64,000 nt of DNA from Roseovarius nanhaiticus (GTDB lineage: Bacteria; Pseudomonadota; Alphaproteobacteria; Rhodobacterales; Rhodobacteraceae). The notes beneath the pieces are model-generated. The model did not search any database. It saw only the letters and a program-made list of their open reading frames with translations, and was not told where the DNA came from. Below, piece after piece: positions 27,892-36,984 of the stretch (within the stretch, counting starts at the first letter, position 1; each line of letters begins with the position of its first letter). The stretch lies in the NCBI RefSeq assembly GCF_900156535.1, contig NZ_FTNV01000003.1:1-64000 (forward strand). Direction: 5' to 3'. A program made the position numbers and the translations under genes.

Positions 27892-28293
27892 TCAGAGATA
27901 TTTTGGAGGGCGGTCTTTGCTGAAACGGATATTGGAGGGCAGCGCGACAGCGTAATCGGCTGTCCGCACGGTCGGCAGAAGGACCACGGCGATATCAAAA
28001 GCGATCGGCGAGGATACCCCGTGAAAACAACAGATCGACGGCGCGCAATGCTCCGCGCTGTCATGGTGATCTTGTGTGGCCGGACTGCCGAGGCCGGTGG
28101 CGTCCATTTCGGCGTGTTGCATGATCTGATGATCGGAATGATCCATCATCACCACATCTGCCGCGGGGTCCGACTGCATGGCCGTTGCCAGACTCGGCGC
28201 AAGAACCTGGAAGATCAGCACCAATACCATAAGCATCCGGCCCAGCGATTTACGGGACAGTCTGCCAAAGAATTGATGACGCGGGACGCTCAT
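27892..28293 (-). CDS. His/Met/Cys-rich exported protein heading the copper operon
   Basis: 133 aa. One hydrophobic helix near residues 20-38 acts as signal or anchor. A putative metal-binding stretch follows: MMDHSDHQIMQHAEM, HHDSAEHCAPSICCFHG. Similar DUF2946/CopL-like proteins precede copper genes in other Proteobacteria. It lies 87 nt upstream of cusB on the same strand. Copper buffering or sensing is inferred from composition and context. Confidence 0.65.
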   Translation of the reverse strand: MSVPRHQFFGRLSRKSLGRMLMVLVLIFQVLAPSLATAMQSDPAADVVMMDHSDHQIMQHAEMDATGLGSPATQDHHDSAEHCAPSICCFHGVSSPIAFDIAVVLLPTVRTADYAVALPSNIRFSKDRPPKYL

Positions 28294-28977
28294 AAAACGT
28301 GAATGGACAGGATCCCGGATGACTTCAAGTCAGATTTTTGTGATTGCGTCTCAAAGCTTGCCAGAGTGACCGCCCCCGCCCTTTGCGTGTTTTTTCATCG
28401 AGAACGCTCGGTCGCAGTGAGCCTGCAAGCTGCGACCGGTTTCAAATCTACTCGCTGAAATACAATGATGCGCCTGACCAGTTCTAGGGTTTTTCCTCGG
28501 CGATAGATCACAATCTGCCCCAACGATGGGCTGGACTATGAAGCGGGCGAGATACCGCGAAGAGAAGTTCAGCCATTGGTCATGACATCACATTGACGTT
28601 GGTCTGTCAGATCCGGTTGACCATTGGTGTTGACCGAACCACCGGTCGGCTTGGTCACGTCAGGCTTATCTGCGCCCGTCGTTGGCGTTCTTGAGGAAGT
28701 GTTATGCTGCACTGCCTCTGTTCAGCGGCCTTGGGGCTCTTGGTCGCGGCCGTCTCCAGCAGTCCTGCGGGAGAAAAAAATTTTCGCTCAACGATGTTCC
28801 GGAACTCGTCGGGATGGAGTGTGCCTTGTTCAGACCGTGTATCGGAACCGTAGCCATGGCCCTTGTCGATGCGGCGGCTGGGAATTTCCTCGGGGCGAAC
28901 GACGCGACAGCCGGACCATTCACGAAGGCGGCTGATTGCAACCTCCCGCACAGCAAGCTCGCCCGCCACGACCTTGG
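28294..28977. other. Intergenic region upstream of the copper operon
   Basis: Contains a perfect 9-bp inverted repeat, CGGTCGCAG at 28409-28417 and CTGCGACCG at 28430-28438, about 115 bp upstream of the His-rich gene. This is a candidate operator or RNA hairpin; there is no T run. No CueR-type or CsoR-type box was recognised. A 104-codon frame at 28655-28969 (minus), directly after the gene at 28978, has no recognisable similarity and is not called. Confidence 0.4.
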
Positions 28978-29529
28978 TCAGAACGGATCGGCTTCTCCTT
29001 CGGGAAGAGGGACGTTGAAGGCGTTAATTGTCATGGAAATCAAGGTGTAGTAGCCAAGTATTCCAACCAGCTCAACCGCACCCTCAACGCCATACTGCGC
29101 AACCACCGCTGCATAAGTCGACGAGGATACCTGATGGTTGCGATGCAACTCGTCTGCGAAACAATAAACCGCCGCTTCGTCTGCTGCAGTGAACGTCGGC
29201 GTTCTCCCGCAGCGGATATCTTCGACGATGTGTTCGGCCAGCCCCGCTTGCAGTGCGATAGGCGCATGAACGGCCCATTCGAAGCCAGAAGCCCAAAAGG
29301 CTCCTGTCACCAGAATTGCGAGCTCCGACACGCGTGGCGGCAGGCGCGTATCATATCTGCAAAAAGCGCCAAGAGCCTCCGCCCGCTCGGCCAACTTTGG
29401 CGATTGCAGCCAGACGCGCAGCGGACCCTGCACCACGCCACGCTTGCCCTCACGGATCGCGTCAAACACGCTTTGTTGTTCGGGTGTCAGGGCGGATTCA
29501 TCCAGTGTCGGGTGGCGAGTGTCTGACAT
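28978..29529 (-). CDS. Carboxymuconolactone decarboxylase-family (AhpD-like) protein
   Basis: 183 aa, all helical. The family core is PRVSELAILVTGAFWASGFE followed by WAVHAPIA. The CxxC pair of true AhpD peroxidase adaptors is absent; only a single Cys near it (DIRCGR) remains, so a thiol-peroxidase role is unlikely and the substrate is unknown. It stands alone between the copper module and the aminotransferase. The 286 nt to the next gene hold nothing recognisable. Confidence 0.8.
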   Translation of the reverse strand: MSDTRHPTLDESALTPEQQSVFDAIREGKRGVVQGPLRVWLQSPKLAERAEALGAFCRYDTRLPPRVSELAILVTGAFWASGFEWAVHAPIALQAGLAEHIVEDIRCGRTPTFTAADEAAVYCFADELHRNHQVSSSTYAAVVAQYGVEGAVELVGILGYYTLISMTINAFNVPLPEGEADPF

Positions 29530-29815
29530 GAGAGAGCCTTTTTGTTTTTGAGATCAAATGGGATGTGATGCTTGGATCCCGCTTAAGCGTCACTTGGAAG
29601 GCGCGCAAATTGCGAGGAATGGAAAATCACCCAAGCGGGTATGCCCTGATACGGCTTGGGAAGGATCCGTCTTCGATCCAGACTATGCACTTGCGCTGGA
29701 GGCTTACCACCATGGTCGCTTGCTGACACGCCGACTTGGCGTGGGCCATAAAAGCATCTTTATCAGCCATGGCCAAAGAATTCAGTAATTCCGGCACCCG
29801 CACGGTTCGCAGAAA

Positions 29816-31144
29816 TTATACGGCAATTGCCCTGTCTATCGCGCCCGATAACTTGTCGACCAATTCGCCGATTTGGTCGTCCGAGATGATGAAGGGCGGA
29901 GCCAGCAGGACGTGATCGCCGTGTTGACCGTCGATAGTGCCAGACATCGGGTAGCAGATCAGACCAGCGGCAAAGGCTTCTTTCTTGATCCGTGCTGCAA
30001 TGCTGCGACTTGGATCAAACGGCGCCTTGGTCTCGCGGTCGGCAACAAGTTCGATCCCGCGGAACAGGCCGCGGCCGCGAATATCACCGACATGGGCGTG
30101 TTGCCCCAGCGCAGATTGCAGCGCGGACTGTAGTTTTGACCCTTGCGCCTGCACCCGGCCAAGCAGTCCCTGGTCCAATATCTCATCAAGCACGGCGTTG
30201 GCTGCGCTCGCGGCAAGCGGGTGCCCCATATAGGTGTGGCCGTGCTGGAAAAACCCCGTCCCGGATGCGATGGCATCGTAGATGGCTTTGGTGGTCAACA
30301 AGGCACCAATCGGCTGATATCCGGCGCCAAGCCCCTTTGCGATTGTTATCATGTCTGGCGCGACTTCGTCTTCGAGACAGGCGAACAGGTGGCCGGTGCG
30401 ACCCATTCCGCACATCACCTCATCCAGGATCAGCAGCACGCCATAGCGGTCACAGATCTCGCGGATTAGTCGCAAATATCCGGGCACGGCAGGAACGGCA
30501 CCGTTCGTCGCACCGACCACCGGTTCGGCAATAAAGGCCATGACGGTGCCTTCTCCCAACCGCAGGATTTCGGTCTCAAGCTCGTTCGCGACACGCCGGC
30601 CATAGGCCTCGACGGTCTCATCCTCACGGCGATCGCGGTATTCATAGCAGGGGCTGATATGGGTTGTGTCCGCCAAAAGAGGCGCAAATTGCGCCCGGCG
30701 CCATGCGTTCCCTCCGGCGGCAAGGGCGCCCAGAGTGTTGCCATGATAGCTTTGCCGCCGCGCAATAACGCGGTGTCGATCCGGCTGACCGATTTCGAGA
30801 AAGTACTGACGCGCCAGCTTTATGGCGGCCTCGACAGCCTCGGAGCCCCCTGAAACCAGATAAACCCGGTCAATACCGTCTGGCGCGTTGGCAACCAGAC
30901 GATCCGCCAGCCGCTCGGCAGGCTCGGACGTGAAAAACCCCGTATGCGCAAAGGCAACCTGATCAATCTGGGCATGCAGCGCCGCGCGCACGGCGGCGTT
31001 GGAGTGCCCAAGGCACGAGACAGCCGCACCGCCGGACCCGTCCAGATAGCGTTTGCCGTCGGCGTCGATCAGGTAGCATCCATCGCCCCTGACCGCAGTG
31101 GGCAGGGTGGCCTTGCTCGACCGTCCAAAGATGTGCCCGGCCAT
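29816..31144 (-). CDS. Class III PLP-dependent aminotransferase
   Basis: 442 aa, fold type I, complete. LVSGGSEAVEAAIKLARQYF, SYHGNTLGAL, ILDEVMCGMGRTG (PLP-binding Asp) and the Schiff-base Lys in ITIAKGLGAGYQPIGA. Family members transaminate omega- or beta-amino acids, diamines or related amines with pyruvate or 2-oxoglutarate; substrate cannot be read from sequence. It is 5 nt downstream of the Usp gene and closes the TRAP-transporter operon, so the imported compound may be aminated. Confidence 0.9.
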   Translation of the reverse strand: MAGHIFGRSSKATLPTAVRGDGCYLIDADGKRYLDGSGGAAVSCLGHSNAAVRAALHAQIDQVAFAHTGFFTSEPAERLADRLVANAPDGIDRVYLVSGGSEAVEAAIKLARQYFLEIGQPDRHRVIARRQSYHGNTLGALAAGGNAWRRAQFAPLLADTTHISPCYEYRDRREDETVEAYGRRVANELETEILRLGEGTVMAFIAEPVVGATNGAVPAVPGYLRLIREICDRYGVLLILDEVMCGMGRTGHLFACLEDEVAPDMITIAKGLGAGYQPIGALLTTKAIYDAIASGTGFFQHGHTYMGHPLAASAANAVLDEILDQGLLGRVQAQGSKLQSALQSALGQHAHVGDIRGRGLFRGIELVADRETKAPFDPSRSIAARIKKEAFAAGLICYPMSGTIDGQHGDHVLLAPPFIISDDQIGELVDKLSGAIDRAIAV

Positions 31145-31149
31145 GCGCT

Positions 31150-31581
31150 CTACGCTCTGATGACCAGCACGGAAACGGGTGACCGGCGCACGATCCGGTC
31201 GGCATTGGATCCCACGAGGAATTCCCGCACACGGTCTGGTTTGTGCGACGCCATGACCACGAGGTCGCAGTCGATCTGTTCGATCACGCGCAGGACCTTG
31301 CGGTGAATTTTGCCGAATGCGAGATGCTGTTTGACGGCGATATCGCTGGGCACTTGGTCCTCGACCAGCTTGTCGAGTGCTTTGCTGGCCGCCTCGACGG
31401 CCAGCTTTTCGTAGTCAGGCGGAAAAAACCCATCGACCAATGGCGAGCCGATATCAGGTACAACCGACATGATATGCAACTTGCCCCCAGAGGTGCGTAC
31501 CAGTTCGACAGCTGCCGGCAGCGCCTTGTCCCATGAGGCTTTTGCATTCAGATCGATCGTCAGAAGAACCGTGTTGAACAT
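31150..31581 (-). CDS. Universal stress protein (UspA family)
   Basis: 143 aa. The ATP-binding signature is largely present: MASHKPDRVREFLVGSNADR and SPVSVLVIR. It lies 11 nt after the TRAP permease. The arrangement parallels the ectoine TRAP system, where the UspA-type TeaD modulates transporter activity by binding ATP. A similar regulatory role here is inference. Confidence 0.88.
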   Translation of the reverse strand: MFNTVLLTIDLNAKASWDKALPAAVELVRTSGGKLHIMSVVPDIGSPLVDGFFPPDYEKLAVEAASKALDKLVEDQVPSDIAVKQHLAFGKIHRKVLRVIEQIDCDLVVMASHKPDRVREFLVGSNADRIVRRSPVSVLVIRA

Positions 31582-31592
31582 CGTGTCTCTCC

Positions 31593-34364
31593 TCAGGCGT
31601 GTGCGGTTTTGCGGGACGCGCGCGTGTTGCGGCCCCGCTGCAAAAAGACGACCAAGGCCAGCAAAATCAGCGCCGGGATGAACATCAGGTACTTGCTGGG
31701 CTGTGGCACCGGCTTCAGCACGCGCAGCACCTCCTGGTCCCAGTCCAGCCCGGCCTCCGCCGCCGGACTGCCAAAGGCGACATCGTCGATGAACATCTTG
31801 TCGCCTTCATCCCGGAAGGTCAGGCCGGCATTCTCCAACTTTTCCTCACCGGTGGTACCTTCCGTAATTGGGACGAGCGCCACGAATTCGATTGGGTCGC
31901 CCAAGTCGTTCAGGCCTGCCACACGCACCCGCAGCGTTTGGCCGATGTCGGTATCGGCGGCCGCCTGCGTGATCGCGGCCGGCTCTTCCTCCAGATACGG
32001 GGCACTTACCATGTCCATCCAGAAACCGGGGCGGAACAGGGTAAAGGCGATCAGCAGCAGCAGGATCGTCTCATAGAACCGGTTTCTGGCAAGGAACCAC
32101 CCTTGCGTGGCTGCCGCGAATAGCAGCATAGCCACCGTTGCGACAATGAAGACGAATATGCCCTGCACCATCGTCACATTGATCAGCAGCAATTCGGTAT
32201 TGAAGATGAACAGAAACGGCAGTGCGGCCGTCCGCAAGCTGTAGAAGAACGCGATGACACCCGTCTTGATCGGATCGCCGCCAGAAACGGCAGCGGCGGC
32301 AAAGGATGCGAGCCCCACAGGTGGCGTCACGTCGGCCATGATCCCGAAATAGAAGACGAAAAGGTGCACAGCGATCAGCGGCACAATCAGGCCGTTCTGC
32401 TGTCCCAGCGTCACAATGACCGGTGCGAGCAAAGCGGACACGACGATGTAATTCGCCGTGGTCGGCAGGCCCATGCCAAGGATCAAAGACAGGATTGCCG
32501 TCAGGAACAGAATGGCAAGGATATTGCCGCCCGACAGGACTTCGACCACGTCGGCAAGGGCCGATCCCACGCCCGTCTGGCTGACCGCTCCGACGATGAT
32601 ACCGGCGGTGGCGGTCGCGATGCCGATGCCGATCATGTTGCGGGCGCCGACAACCAGACCTTCGAGCAGGTCGGTCGCGCCTTCCTTGATGCGGGCGCCC
32701 ATTTGGCCTTCGCCGCGCATCATTGCCATCAGCGGGCGCTGCGTCATCAGGATAAAGATCATGTACATCGTCGCCCAGAACGCCGAGAGGCCCGGTGACA
32801 GACGATCCACCATCAGCGCCCAGACCAGCACGACGACCGGTAGGATAAAGTGCAGGCCCGACCGCACAGTCGGACCGGGCAGGGGCAGCTTTGTCACTGC
32901 CGCATTCGGATCGTCCAGCTTCAACGGCTCTTCTTTCGACGCGATGTAAAGCAGCCCGATATAGGCCGCGGTCAACGCGGTGAAGATGATGTAAGGCGCG
33001 GCGACGGGGAAAACGGGCCGGATCCAGCCCATGCCGTAGTAGACGAGGAACGACAGCGCACAGATGAACGCGACTCCAAAGGCGAACCCGATCAGGCGTT
33101 GGATGATCGGCTTGGGCTCATAGGGACGCTCAAGGCCCTTCATGCCTGCCTTCAAGGCCTCCAGATGGACAATATAGACCAGCGCAATGTAGGAGATGAC
33201 GGCAGGCAGGAATGCATGCTTGACCACGTCGAAATAGGGTATGCCCACGTATTCCACCATCAAGAACGCAGCGGCGCCCATGACCGGGGGCATGATCTGA
33301 CCGTTGACGGATGAGGCCACCTCGACGGCGCCGGCCTTTTCCGAGCTGAAGCCGACCTTCTTCATGAGGGGGATGGTGAACGTGCCGGTGGTCACGACAT
33401 TCGCGATGCTTGATCCCGAGATCAGGCCGGTCATGGCCGAGGACACCACAGCTGCCTTGGCCGGGCCGCCCTTCATGTGGCCCATCAGCGAAAACGCAAC
33501 CTGGATGAAATAGTTGCCGGCTCCCGCGCGGTCCAGAAGAGAGCCAAACAGCACGAATAGGAACACGAAACTCGTCGAGACGCCAAGCGCGATGCCGAAG
33601 ACGCCTTCTGTCGTGATCCACTGGTGGTTCACGATTTCCGACAGATTGTTGCCCTTGTGCGCGATGATACTGGGCATCTGCGGTCCGAGGATGGTGTAGA
33701 CCAGGAACAAGGTCGCCACGATCATCAGCGCTGGCCCCAATGCCCGGCGCGTGGCCTCGAGCAACAGTATGATGCCAATTACGGAGACCACGAAATCCTG
33801 CATGATCGGCGCGCCGACCCGCCCGGAAATATCGCTGTAGTATACAAAAAGATACAGGGCAGCAGCGGCACCGACGATCGCCAGCGCCCATTCCCAGAAC
33901 GGCACGCGGTTCTTTGGACTGCCCGCAATCACTGCGGCCACAACGGCCAAGCCGACGATGGGAATCCACCAGATGGCCGTGCCGTCCTTGGAGCTGAGGA
34001 TAAACAGGTAGGACAGCAGAACGGGTATCACGATGCCCAGACCCAGCTGAAATTTCGATCGTGTCGCGGGAAATGCAGCAAAGGCCAGGAAGATTGCGAA
34101 TGCCAGATGGATCGACCGGCTTTCGGTATCGTTGAAGACGCCCCATCCGACAATGAAGGGAATGGGCGAGGCGATCCAAAGCTGGAACAGGGACCACGCC
34201 AGCGCAACAAGCATCAGGAATTTGCCGACCGGGCCTGCGACGTTGCGGCCACCAGTGTCGGCAGATGCGACCAGTTCGTCCAGTTCGGATTGGTCCAGAC
34301 CGCCGCGACCGGCCGCCTCATTTTCCACGCGCGCAGCCTGGTGCTGGTTCGGATCGTCGGTCAT
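31593..34364 (-). CDS. TRAP transporter fused DctQM permease (TAXI type)
   Basis: 923 aa. Small (DctQ-like) and large (DctM-like) membrane subunits are fused, with about 18 helices. DctM motifs include GSSIANVVTTGTFTIPLMKK, GLPTTANYIVVSALLAPVIV and FGIMADVTPPVGLA. The C-terminus carries a DUF3394 module with a PDZ-like stretch (FGSPAAEAGLDWDQEV) and a last membrane helix, as usual for TAXI-TRAP permeases. It uses an ion gradient to import a ligand captured by the binding protein encoded upstream. Confidence 0.95.
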   Translation of the reverse strand: MTDDPNQHQAARVENEAAGRGGLDQSELDELVASADTGGRNVAGPVGKFLMLVALAWSLFQLWIASPIPFIVGWGVFNDTESRSIHLAFAIFLAFAAFPATRSKFQLGLGIVIPVLLSYLFILSSKDGTAIWWIPIVGLAVVAAVIAGSPKNRVPFWEWALAIVGAAAALYLFVYYSDISGRVGAPIMQDFVVSVIGIILLLEATRRALGPALMIVATLFLVYTILGPQMPSIIAHKGNNLSEIVNHQWITTEGVFGIALGVSTSFVFLFVLFGSLLDRAGAGNYFIQVAFSLMGHMKGGPAKAAVVSSAMTGLISGSSIANVVTTGTFTIPLMKKVGFSSEKAGAVEVASSVNGQIMPPVMGAAAFLMVEYVGIPYFDVVKHAFLPAVISYIALVYIVHLEALKAGMKGLERPYEPKPIIQRLIGFAFGVAFICALSFLVYYGMGWIRPVFPVAAPYIIFTALTAAYIGLLYIASKEEPLKLDDPNAAVTKLPLPGPTVRSGLHFILPVVVLVWALMVDRLSPGLSAFWATMYMIFILMTQRPLMAMMRGEGQMGARIKEGATDLLEGLVVGARNMIGIGIATATAGIIVGAVSQTGVGSALADVVEVLSGGNILAILFLTAILSLILGMGLPTTANYIVVSALLAPVIVTLGQQNGLIVPLIAVHLFVFYFGIMADVTPPVGLASFAAAAVSGGDPIKTGVIAFFYSLRTAALPFLFIFNTELLLINVTMVQGIFVFIVATVAMLLFAAATQGWFLARNRFYETILLLLIAFTLFRPGFWMDMVSAPYLEEEPAAITQAAADTDIGQTLRVRVAGLNDLGDPIEFVALVPITEGTTGEEKLENAGLTFRDEGDKMFIDDVAFGSPAAEAGLDWDQEVLRVLKPVPQPSKYLMFIPALILLALVVFLQRGRNTRASRKTAHA

Positions 34365-34452
34365 TTCTGTACCCCCGCTGACCCGCTCTGGACGGGTGAA
34401 AATCTTTTTTATTCTTTGTTGGGGTCGGCCTTATGTGGGCGATCCCCCAAGT

Positions 34453-34478
34453 GGTGGCAGCCTCTGCAGGCTGCCACC
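34453..34478 (-). promoter_or_regulatory. Intercistronic hairpin between binding protein and permease genes
   Basis: Perfect 11-bp stem GGTGGCAGCCT / AGGCTGCCACC with a CTGC loop, 19 nt after the binding-protein stop, with no T run. Such hairpins stabilise the upstream message or cause partial termination so that binding protein exceeds permease. Confidence 0.6.
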
Positions 34479-34496
34479 GCCGTCATCAGGCGGGAA

Positions 34497-35453
34497 TTAC
34501 ATCCAGCCACGTTCCTTGTAGTAGCGCTCGGCACCCGGATGCACCGGTGCCGAAAGACCATCCTTGATCATCTCTTCTTCGGTCAGATTGCCGAAGGCCG
34601 GGTGAAGCTTCTTGAAGCGATCGAAGTTGTCGAACACGGCCTTGACGACCTGATAGACGGTTTCTTCTTCCACATCGGCAGAGGTCACGAACGTCGCCTT
34701 CACGCCGAAGGTCTGGGTGTCGTCCGGCGATCCCTCATACATACCACCGGGAATGGTGGCAGCGGCGTAGTAGGGATTGTCAGCGATCAGCGCGTCAATC
34801 TCGGGGCCGGTGACGGGAACGAGAACAGTCTCGACCGTCGAGGCCGCTTCCTGAACCGATCCGTTCGGGTGGCCGACCGTATAGATGATCGCATCGACCT
34901 TGTTGTCGCCCAAGGCCGCGGCCTGCTCGGCCGGCTTCAGCTCGGAGGCCAGCGCGAAGTCGTCCATGGTCCAGCCCAAAGCGTCCATGACCACCTGCAT
35001 CGTCGCATACTGGCCTGACCCCGGGTTGCCGATATTGACGCGCTTGCCCTTCAGGTCGGCAAACTCGGTGATGCCGGCATCGGCGCGCGCGATCACTGTG
35101 AACGGCTCGGAATGAACCGAAAAGACAGCGCGCTCCTTGTCGAACTTGTTGCCTTCGAAGTCGGATGTGCCGTTATAGGCGTGGTACTGCCAGTCGGACT
35201 GAGCGACGCCCATTGTCATGTCACCCGCCATGATGGCGTTGATGTTCGCAATGGAGCCACCCGTCGACGGGGCGGTGCACTTCAGATTTGTCTCTGCAGT
35301 GTTGCGGTTCACCAGGCGGCAGATCGACTGGCCGACCACGAAGTAGACGCCGGTCTGGCCGCCGGTCCCGATCGTGATGAACTTTTCCTGAGCATGCGCC
35401 CCGGTTCCTGCTATCATTGCGCCCACAAGGGCTATCTGTTTGAATATTCTCAC
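34497..35453 (-). CDS. TAXI-family TRAP solute-binding protein
   Basis: 318 aa from GTG 35453, selected because GGGAG lies 8 nt upstream and a signal peptide (VRIFKQIALVGAMIAGTGAHA) follows directly. TAXI hallmarks: FITIGTGGQTGVYFVVGQ, TGGSIANI, VNIGNPGSGQYATM. It captures the substrate in the periplasm; characterised TAXI proteins bind small carboxylates, but ligand specificity is not evident here. First gene of the transporter-Usp-aminotransferase operon. Confidence 0.92.
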   Translation of the reverse strand: MRIFKQIALVGAMIAGTGAHAQEKFITIGTGGQTGVYFVVGQSICRLVNRNTAETNLKCTAPSTGGSIANINAIMAGDMTMGVAQSDWQYHAYNGTSDFEGNKFDKERAVFSVHSEPFTVIARADAGITEFADLKGKRVNIGNPGSGQYATMQVVMDALGWTMDDFALASELKPAEQAAALGDNKVDAIIYTVGHPNGSVQEAASTVETVLVPVTGPEIDALIADNPYYAAATIPGGMYEGSPDDTQTFGVKATFVTSADVEEETVYQVVKAVFDNFDRFKKLHPAFGNLTEEEMIKDGLSAPVHPGAERYYKERGWM

Positions 35454-35658
35454 GTAATTCTCCCGTTTGATTATGCAGTTCAACCATAAATGGCAGAGGT
35501 TTGCGCTTGTTGGCAGAGATGATCCCGACCTTGCATGAAGCGCTCTGTCCAGCGAGACCAAGCGCTATTTCACAGTTTTCCATCACTGGGCCACGTCACA
35601 ACCTGAGAAGGACATTGTGACAGATTGGTCCGGATATTTTCCCCACAGTGTACACATC

Positions 35659-35687
35659 AGTATGGTGAGTCAAAAATGACGTGTCAA
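35659..35687 (-). promoter_or_regulatory. Sigma-70-type promoter for the TRAP operon
   Basis: On the minus strand, TTGACA (consensus -35, plus coordinates 35682-35687), a 17-bp spacer and CATACT (-10 like, 35659-35664). It lies about 200 nt upstream of the binding-protein GTG, leaving a long 5' leader. Confidence 0.5.
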
Positions 35688-36331
35688 CGGAGCTGACCGG
35701 CACGGCAATTACGCTTAAAAGCCTTCTATATTAGGCTTGTTTTGCTGGCGTTTTTGCCAAATCACTCTCGCCAACGGGTACCGAAAGGCAAAGCGCGCTT
35801 GAGACGGGCGGGGTGGGTTTGCAGCTCCGGAAGGTGACCGAACCTCATGCACGTCGCTATGTCAAAACGGCCTGTGAGAGGCTTTGTTTCGACGCGGCTT
35901 GGACGGGGGTGCCCGGTCGGATATCGCCACAGATGACTTGAGGATCGCACCGCTGCGCCGCGCGCTTTCGCCCCTGCCGAGGGCGTCCACATCCAAGGCT
36001 TCTTGCTGGGCGCGACACCACCATGGGCTTTGCGAGCAGCAGACGCATCATGGCATTTGAAGGTATCACATGCTCGGTCTGCCGTGGCGTTGCCAAGCGT
36101 GTGATCCGCAGCGATCTGGCTGAACACGTGGAGGAGCATCGGCGTATTGCCAATGCTGACCGCTGCTTTCAGGTCGAACCGACGCATAGCAGAGTGTTTT
36201 GGCGCGATTACGGGCGAATGGGTCGGAAAAGTGAAAGCCTCAAGCGAAGAAATTACGAAAGTCGTGCGAGGACGATCCTCTATTGACAGCTCGGACGACT
36301 GGCACATCAACGACGTGAGACACCTGCGCGC
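35688..36331. other. Intergenic region between TRAP operon and Lrp gene
   Basis: About 640 nt without a recognised gene. A minus-strand frame stays open from 35762 through this interval and into the antisense of the Lrp gene, but its translation (for example HVFSQIAADHTLGNATADRA) matches nothing I know and has no convincing start. It could be a decayed gene or transposase. Confidence 0.4.
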
Positions 36332-36823
36332 ATGAAGAAATTGGGCCTCGACGCTGCGGACATCCGTATCCTCAGTGCGGTCCAACAGCATGGACAACTT
36401 AGCAAGGTGCGTCTGGCCGAACTTGTGAACCTGTCGCCCACGCCGTGTTGGGCGCGGCTCGATCGTCTGAAAGCCGCTGGCTATATCCGCAGCTACCACG
36501 CCGAGTTGGCGTTGGACCGGATCATGGATTTTACTCAGGTTGTTGTGACGGTCTCTCTCGGATCGCATCGCAAGGCGGAGTTCGTTCGTTTCGAAGACTA
36601 TGTGCAAAAGCAGGACGAAATCATCGAGTGCATCGCGACCGGAGGGGGCATGGATTACGTGATGAAAGTGGTAACGCCCAGCCTTGCCGCCTTCCAGGAG
36701 GCGATGGACCACATGCTGTCGGCCGAGCTAGCCATAGATCGCTACATGACCTACATCGCGACCCGCCAGATCAAAACCAGCAGGCCCAACCTGGCTAAAC
36801 TGATCGGCAAGGGCGACAATTAG
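36332..36823 (+). CDS. Lrp/AsnC-family transcriptional regulator
   Basis: 163 aa. N-terminal helix-turn-helix (LDAADIRILSAVQQHGQLSK, then VRLAELVNLSPTPCWARLDR), followed by a RAM/AsnC ligand-binding domain with IIECIATGGGMDYVMKV. Such regulators respond to amino acids or small carboxylates. It lies between the TRAP operon and the plus-strand catabolic genes, 161 nt before the DmdA-like gene, and is the obvious local regulator for both. Confidence 0.92.
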   Translation: MKKLGLDAADIRILSAVQQHGQLSKVRLAELVNLSPTPCWARLDRLKAAGYIRSYHAELALDRIMDFTQVVVTVSLGSHRKAEFVRFEDYVQKQDEIIECIATGGGMDYVMKVVTPSLAAFQEAMDHMLSAELAIDRYMTYIATRQIKTSRPNLAKLIGKGDN

Positions 36824-36984
36824 AGGGCAAAGACTGAACGGCCTTTTTCCACCCTGAAAATCGGTCTGATTGGCCCGATCCGCGCATGTTATCAGACCGC
36901 GACATTTGCTGATTTGAAGTTAAGTCACGGGCAGGTTTCAACACTTCACTGGCCTGTCAGGCCACCTGCTGCGAGGGCGAAAAC

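Noticed and set aside
28655..28969. Possible 104-aa gene after the CMD-family gene
   Set aside because: No recognisable family, atypical composition and no clear SD; probably chance or decayed sequence.
28978..29529. AhpD alkylhydroperoxidase
   Set aside because: The CxxC active-site pair is missing, so only the wider carboxymuconolactone decarboxylase family is assigned.
29558..29788. Possible 76-aa plus-strand gene
   Set aside because: No family, no SD, and convergent into the aminotransferase gene; not supported.
35762..36712. 316-codon minus-strand frame
   Set aside because: Its first half is antisense to the Lrp gene and the remainder is not recognisable; kept only as a note on the intergenic region.
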